NCBI RefSeq assembly: GCF_031143425.1
Contig: NC_090445.1
Location: 818,498,817-818,562,816 of the forward strand
Length of the DNA: 64,000 nucleotides
Direction: 5' to 3'
Origin: Pleurodeles waltl
Lineage: Eukaryota > Chordata > Amphibia > Caudata > Salamandridae
A program made the translations under genes and the position numbers. Shown here piece by piece: positions 59,461 to 64,000 of this stretch. The notes below the pieces were generated by a model that saw only the letters and a program-made list of their open reading frames with translations, was not told the origin of the DNA and ran no database searches. Each line of letters starts with the position of its first letter. The first letter of the stretch is position 1.

Positions 59461-59473
59461 CTCCCTTTTTATA
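59461..59473 (-). promoter_or_regulatory. TATA box of the retrotransposon LTR
   Basis: TATAAAAAGGGAG on the minus strand lies about 290 bp downstream of the presumed LTR start, a normal place for the U3 promoter of an LTR retrotransposon. It is followed by a GC-richer leader. Confidence 0.5.
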
Positions 59474-59686
59474 GAGTCTTAGCCCAGTCCACCAACCACA
59501 CCCAGGCATGCTGCAGGGAAAGCTTCTAGAAGGCCATGGAAGGGGACCACACCCTGACACAGTCTGAAAGCCTGCAGAAGTACATTACATGTGAACTGTA
59601 TTTATATGCATGCTGGACATAAGTCTTCAGGATTAAACTCTGCAATGCAAAAGGTTAAACATTATCATATCAGCACAATGCATAAA

Positions 59687-60181
59687 TTATGTTAGCTTGA
59701 AATTGTTAGGTTTTTGCATTCTAGTCGCCCGTAGTGCGCGCACTGCCCTAATGTTGACAGTTCTCCCCTCTCCCAGACCCGCTCTAGGGCCTGGTTTGTC
59801 TGGATTGAGACGATGAAAACGCCTCACAAGTACTGGAGCATGGATATCAGATGCGGAAACCCATGAGTTACTTTCAGGGCCATGACCTTTCCATGAGATT
59901 AAGTACCAAAGGTTACGCCCTCTCAGTTTAGAATCCAACACTTTCTTGACTTCGTATTCTATTTCCCGTTTTACTAGAACTGGAGCTGGATGAGGGCGGA
60001 TCTTCTGGACTTCCTTTTTCAAGAGGGAAGTGTGGAACACTGGATGAATCCGTAATGATCTTGGCAATTGCAGTTTATAGGTCACAGGATTGATTTGCTG
60101 AAGGACAGTGTAAGGACCTATGAATTTGGGGTTGAACATGTGCTTCTTTTTGAAGTCTATATGTTTTGTGGAAAACCACAC
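59687..60181 (-). pseudogene. Integrase C-terminal part with chromodomain
   Basis: The frame read down from 60181 begins in the integrase C-terminal GPY/F module (KFIGPYTVLQQINPVTYKL, residues 19-37). It continues through HPVFHTSLLKKE to a chromodomain at residues 75-127 (EYEVKKVLDSKLRGRNLWYL, then WKGHGPESNSWV). Chromodomains at the integrase end define chromoviruses, a Ty3/gypsy branch that can steer insertion to marked chromatin. In vertebrates these are Sushi/Hsr1-like elements, a placement I infer from the architecture. The aromatic residues Tyr76, Trp92/Tyr93 and Trp97 are present. The frame is open, but the upstream pol is broken. Confidence 0.85.
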
Positions 60182-60238
60182 TTTATCACCTGGTTGATTC
60201 TGTGGTCCCTCACAATGTTTCTTGTCAGAATGCTTTTT

Positions 60239-60904
60239 CTATTTTTGTTTGGCTTTTTCCAAATGCTGTTGAATCAATTTCTGGGTTTGATGCAGATGTT
60301 GAATGGTTTCTGACACAGCTGAAGTAAGAGAACTTTCTTGAGGGATTGTGATGGGCAAGGTGTCAGGATGATAGCCAAACAAGCCATAAAAAGGTGTAAC
60401 GCCAGTAGAAGTGTGGAATGAGTTATTGTAGGCTAACTCAGCTAACCAGAGCATTGATGTCCAAGAATGAAGTGATTTTTCAGCGTAAGCACGTAGGTAT
60501 TGCTTCAAAGTCTGATTTAGTCTCTCTGTTTGACCATCTGTTTGAGGGTGGTGGCTAGTATATAGTGTAGATGTCACTTGGAGTGTTTTCCACCATGTCT
60601 TCCAGAAATTGGAAGCAAATTGCGACCTCCGATCGGAGAGGATCATTTTTGGCAGTCCATGATAACGAACCACTCTATTCAGTAAAATAGTTGCCAGTTC
60701 ACTGGAAGTGGGCAATTTCTTACAGGCAATGAAATGTCCATATTTCCTGAGACTATCTTCCACCACCAGGATTACTGAATGTTGTTGAACCACTCGTAGA
60801 CCTGTAATAAAGTCTAAAGAAATGTGCTCCCAAGGATGGCTTGGAGTTGGGAGTGGATGCAACAACCCTGTGGGGTTTTGAATGACTTGTTTTAGTGCGA
60901 GCAC
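60239..60904 (-). pseudogene. Integrase catalytic core of the chromovirus
   Basis: The open frame starting at 60904 carries HPWEHISLDFITGL with the first catalytic Asp. It continues with ILSDRRSQFASNFW (second Asp; Arg where SDRG is usual) and HHPQTDGQTERLNQTLKQYL with the catalytic Glu. The D,D35E triad is therefore readable, and the frame runs to the linker LIQQHLEKAKQK. It is separated from the zinc-binding part by a frame change near 60880-60900 and from the chromodomain frame by another near 60190-60240. The enzyme joins element DNA to host DNA. Confidence 0.85.
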
Positions 60905-61694
60905 AGACTTCGCAGTTGTTTACCATCGCTTTTACATCTTTTGTTATGGTAGGCCACCAAAAATAGCGTTGGATTACTTCAAGAGTTTTTGGAGTACCTG
61001 GATGACCTGCCGTAGGTATAACATGCAACCAATGAAACACTATCTTGCAAAGTTTGGTAGTGGGCACAAACAAACGAGCGTCATGAAAAGGTAATCCTTG
61101 CTTGATTGACCTTTTGGGATCTGCTTGGGCCCATGTCTGACATTTCTCAACAGTGAAAGAATTGCGGATGTCTTCAACGAAATCTTCAGTTTTTATGATA
61201 TATAGGACTTTGTCTGGAGCAATGATAGCTCTGGAGGTTTGGACTGCAGACAACGTGGTAGACTCTTGGCGGGACAAGGCGTCAGCTTTGCGACTGTCTT
61301 TACCAGGCCGGAAAGTTACCACAAAATCAAATTCGGCAAAAAACAGCATCCAGCGTAATTGCTGAGGAGTCAAAAGTTTGGCGGAACTCATGAACTGCAG
61401 GTTGCGATGATCAGTATATACTGTGACAGTGTATTTGGCACCCAACAAATGATGTCTCCATTCTTTAAAGGCGTCATGAATCACCAGAAGCTCTATTTCA
61501 GCAATGACATAGTTCTGTTCGGCTTCGTTCAACTTCTGCGACATGTAAGCTAGAGGATGAAGTTGACCAGTGTCTTTGTTTCGTTGCGACAAGACTGCTC
61601 CTATTGCCACATCTGAAGCATCAGCTTCCACTAAGAAGGGTTGATCCGCATCAGGATGAGTCAAGACTGGGGCAGTGGAGAAAGCTTCCTTCAA
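60753..61694 (-). pseudogene. RNase H and integrase zinc-binding region of the chromovirus
   Basis: From 61694 the frame carries the Ty3-type RNase H: FLVEADASDVAIGAVLSQ, VIAEIELLVIHDAFKEWRH, YTDHRNLQF and GKDSRKADALSRQ. All the usual acidic positions are visible (DASD, AEIELL, TDH, KADALSR). After a linker comes the HHCC zinc finger: HWLHVIPTAGHPGTPKTLE, then NNCEVCARTK at about 60940. It loses the frame soon after, near 60890. The upstream junction to RT is another frame change around 61700. Confidence 0.8.
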
Positions 61695-61710
61695 AGTTGA
61701 AAAGGCTTGG

Positions 61711-62756
61711 TCAGCTTCTGGGGACCATACAAATTTTTCCTTCTTTTTTTAATAGCTTAGTGATTGGAGACACTGTCTGGGAGAAATGATTTATGAACCT
61801 CCGGTAAAAATTTGCAAACCCCAGGAAACATTGTACATCACGAACATTCTTTGGGGTGGGCCAATCAGATACGGCCTTTACTTTCTTTTCTGCCATCACC
61901 ATACCTTGAGGGGTAAGGATAACCCCTAAAAACTCAACTGTGGTAACATGAAACTCACACTTGGTTAGTTTGCAATATAAATGGTGCTTTCGGAGGGCTG
62001 TAAGAATTTTCTTGACATATTGGACATGTTCATTTTCATCGTCTGAATAGATCAGAATGTCATAGATATAGACTATAGCAAATATGTCGAGGTACTCTCT
62101 AAGAACGTCATTCAAGAAAAATTGAAATGCTACTGGAGCATTACACAGACCAAAAGGCATGACGGTGTATTCAAAGAGGCCATATCTAGTCTTGAACGCT
62201 GTTTTCTTTTTGTCGCCCTCTCTCATTCTGACCAAATGATAAGCACCGCGAAGATCAAGCTTCGTGTAGATTTTTGCTTCTTTACTTGTTCCAGCAACAC
62301 CGGAATTAGGGGCAAAGGATATTTATTCTTGTTGGTGACTTTGTTCAATCCCCTATAGTCGATACAAGTTCGAAGTTCTCCATTCGCCTTTGGAACAAAA
62401 AACAAAGGAGAAGCTGCTTGAGACTTAGAAGGACGAATGAAACCATTCTCCAAGAATTGATCTAGATACTTTCGCAAATGTTGATTTTCATGTTCTGACA
62501 GGGCATATTCACGACAGTTGGGAAGTATCGCACCTGGAACTAGATCAATTTGACAATCATAAGATCTATGAGGAGGTAAGTTCTCTGCTTCTTTCTCATC
62601 AAATACATCTTCATAAGATGAATACTGTTTGGGCAATTTAACTTCTTTCTCTGCGGCAATGGCTATGTAAGAGTTGCAAACTTTTGATACTTGATACTTT
62701 TGGAGGCATTGTTCTTTACATAGCGCAGATGAGAACACGCCTTTCGTTCTGCCCAA
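61711..62756 (-). pseudogene. Reverse transcriptase of the chromovirus, catalytic Asp lost
   Basis: The upper frame (62756 to about 62290) holds the connecting region and RT start: [17 protein letters not shown], then [20 protein letters not shown] and [11 protein letters not shown] frameshift near 62270-62290 moves motif A (LDLRGAYH) into the second frame. That frame continues YGLFEYTVMPFGLCNAPVAF and the catalytic loop. The loop reads VYIYDILIYSDD where the family has Y-x-D-D followed by ILIYS: the first Asp of the pair is Tyr. Further on come CKLTKCEFHVTTVEFLG and the FLGFANFYRRFI thumb. The frame breaks near 61735. The copy cannot polymerise. Confidence 0.85.
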
Positions 62757-63139
62757 TTAATCTCTGGATTGTGATGAGTTAACCATGGTAAGGCAAGGAT
62801 AATTCCATACTGGGGAGCATGGATCACATCAAGGATGAGTTTCTCTTTATGTTTCTTTCTTTGATTCTTATCTTCACAAATCACCGACAAAGGGACAGTC
62901 TGAAAAGTTACTGGACCTCCAGTCAAGAGTTTTCCATCGACTGCCTGGATGATTTCTGGGGTCTTTTTTTCAATACATGGGATCCCCCATGCACGGACCA
63001 ATTGGGCGTCAACAAAGTTCCTGGTAGCCCCAGAATCGACTAGAGCCTTCTTGAAACAGGTCTTTTTCTTTACCTTAACCTTGATACCCAGTTTGAGATG
63101 TCTAGATTGTGAAGGGTCCACGGTGACACCCAAGAGCAA
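62663..63139 (-). pseudogene. Protease region of the chromovirus
   Basis: From 63139 the frame contains the aspartic protease signature FKKALVDSGATRNFVDAQLV (DSGA catalytic loop at about 63040). It is followed by the flap-like region and APQYGIILALPWLTHHNPEI, the C-terminal 'G..WL..HNP.I' typical of Ty3/gypsy proteases. The active-site Asp is present. The frame then goes off after [11 protein letters not shown], and the next protein segment continues in a different frame. Confidence 0.8.
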
Positions 63140-63175
63140 TCCTTCTCTGCATCTTGGGTGCTTTAGTTTTCCGAC

Positions 63176-63632
63176 TCAACTTGTGCATTGGCTGCAACCT
63201 TCTGAACCGGACCTCGTTTGCTCTTTGGTTTGATTGGACAGTCTTTGGCAAAATGACGACTTGCGCCCACAATAGAGACATTGTCCATTCTTTCTACGTA
63301 GGTCATTTTCGTCTTTGGTCAAAGGTCTCCTGATGGTTCCAATTTCCATCGGTTCCGGCATTCTTTCTTTCGGAGTTCTTGAGTCTCTATTATTGTGAAC
63401 ATGCCAGGAATATTTTTCAGTCTTTTTGAGTGTTCCTTTTTGTTCTGTTAAATGATGATCCAGTCTCGAGACAAGGTTTATCAGTTCTTGACAGTCTGTA
63501 GGCTGCGGGTCTATTTGAGCTAGGATATCTTTTAGCTCCTCTTTGATTCCCTTGTAGAACAAGGCCGCTTGTTTTTCCTCGGGCCAGGATCTCTCGGCGA
63601 CAAGCCGATTAAAATTGGCTAAATATGACACT
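63176..63632 (-). pseudogene. gag of the chromovirus, truncated by a hairpin element
   Basis: The frame reads MSYLANFNRLVAERSWPEEK, then AALFYKGIKEELKDILAQID, the capsid helices seen in Ty3/gypsy retrotransposon gag. It continues with the PMEIGTIRRPLTKDE linker and a zinc knuckle starting QCLYCGRKS. A one-base frameshift inside the knuckle (near 63255) displaces its His and last Cys to another frame. The N-terminal half of gag is missing: the coding sequence stops abruptly at 63632 where the hairpin element starts. Confidence 0.75.
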
Positions 63633-63635
63633 AAG

Positions 63636-64000
63636 GGCCTGATTCTAAGCTTGGTGGGCGGCGGGAGCCGCCCGCCAAGCGGGAACCGCCAGAAGACCGT
63701 ACCGCGGTCAAAAGACCGCGGCGGTCATTCTGGGTTTCCCACTGGGCTGGCGGGCTACCGCCAAAAGTCCGCCCGCCAGCCCAGTGGGAAACACCCTTCC
63801 CACGAGGAAGCCGGCTCCGAATGGAGCCGGCGGAGTGGGAAGGTGCGACGGGTGCAGTTGCACCCGTCGCGAATTTCAGTGTCTGCAAAGCAGACACTGA
63901 AATTCTTTGTGGGGCCCTCTTACGGGGTCCCCTGCAGTGCCCATGCCATTGGCATGGGCACTGCAGGGGCCCCCAGGGGCCCCACGACACCCCATACCGC
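63636..64000. mobile_element. Multi-hairpin GC-rich element, cut by the window edge
   Basis: Starting GGGCCTGATTCTAAGC, it contains seven successive hairpins. These are 63650-63662/63667-63679 (12 of 13), 63702-63709/63714-63721, 63734-63755/63771-63792 (22 bp perfect), 63796-63842 (two-part stem), 63845-63856/63859-63870, 63871-63886/63890-63905 (16 bp perfect) and 63929-63947/63951-63969 (19 bp perfect). The opening resembles the termini of the MITEs near 10572 and 22928. It interrupts gag at a CTAA. The right end is not in the window. Confidence 0.8.

Larger units (their letters stand above)
58428..59759 (-). repeat. Probable 3' LTR of the chromodomain retrotransposon
   Basis: On the minus strand a purine tract (GGGAGAGGGGAGAA, 59774-59761) is followed by TGTCAACATTAGGG from 59759, the expected start of a 3' LTR directly after the pol gene. 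A TATA box (TATAAAAAGGGAG) lies at about 59473-59461. The far end is uncertain. CCTCACA ending at 58428 is one candidate, and a TTCCTACA about 125 bases lower is another. The 5' LTR is outside the window, so the limits cannot be confirmed by comparison. Confidence 0.5.

Overview
The window is animal nuclear DNA dominated by decayed transposable elements, with five short spliced exons on the + strand. The mixture (Ty3/gypsy elements including a chromodomain type and one with a SCAN-like capsid, a DIRS-like element, L2- and L1-like LINEs, hAT-type and hairpin MITEs) and the 6.6-18 kb introns between exons of 78-126 nt suggest a giant amphibian genome, most likely a newt or other salamander. That is an inference from composition; no species marker is present.

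Host gene. Exons at 11748-11861, 18907-18984, 37036-37161, 43780-43884 and 50551-50667 each have an AG acceptor and GT donor. All begin and end in phase 0 and join into 180 uninterrupted residues of charged, largely helical protein. They resemble the C-terminal coiled-coil half of a WD-repeat cilia- and flagella-associated protein, CFAP43 most likely (CFAP44 is the alternative). The gene runs past both ends of what can be recognised.

Left part (1-11747). Two related TTAA-bounded non-coding elements lie in opposite orientation (A, 55-3716; B, 6808-9294). Both carry arrays of GC-rich units; the best-preserved units fold into two perfect hairpins each. Smaller palindromic repeats follow at 9.8-10.7 kb. 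Intron after exon 1 (11862-18906): a broken L2-like LINE at 13556-16717. Next intron (18985-37035): a DIRS-like element on the minus strand, split by a complete 8.1 kb LTR retrotransposon (24085-32186) with a perfect 5-bp target duplication, then two hAT-type MITEs. Third intron (37162-43779): a nearly full-length L2-like LINE (about 37459-40920) inserted in a degenerate 15-bp minisatellite that flanks it on both sides. Fourth intron (43885-50550): palindromic repeats, a minus-strand L1 ORF1 remnant, and LTR and MITE fragments.

Right part (50668-64000). LINE relics occupy 51.0-54.3 kb and unassigned sequence follows to about 58.2 kb. Then comes a minus-strand chromodomain Ty3/gypsy retrotransposon (gag to chromodomain, 59690-63632) with its 3' LTR at lower coordinates, containing an array of 91-bp repeats. 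Its gag is cut at 63636 by a GC-rich element made of seven successive hairpins that runs off the window.

Every recognisable transposon protein is broken by frameshifts, stops or lost catalytic residues. Only the five exons look to be under coding constraint. No tRNA, rRNA or CRISPR array was recognised.
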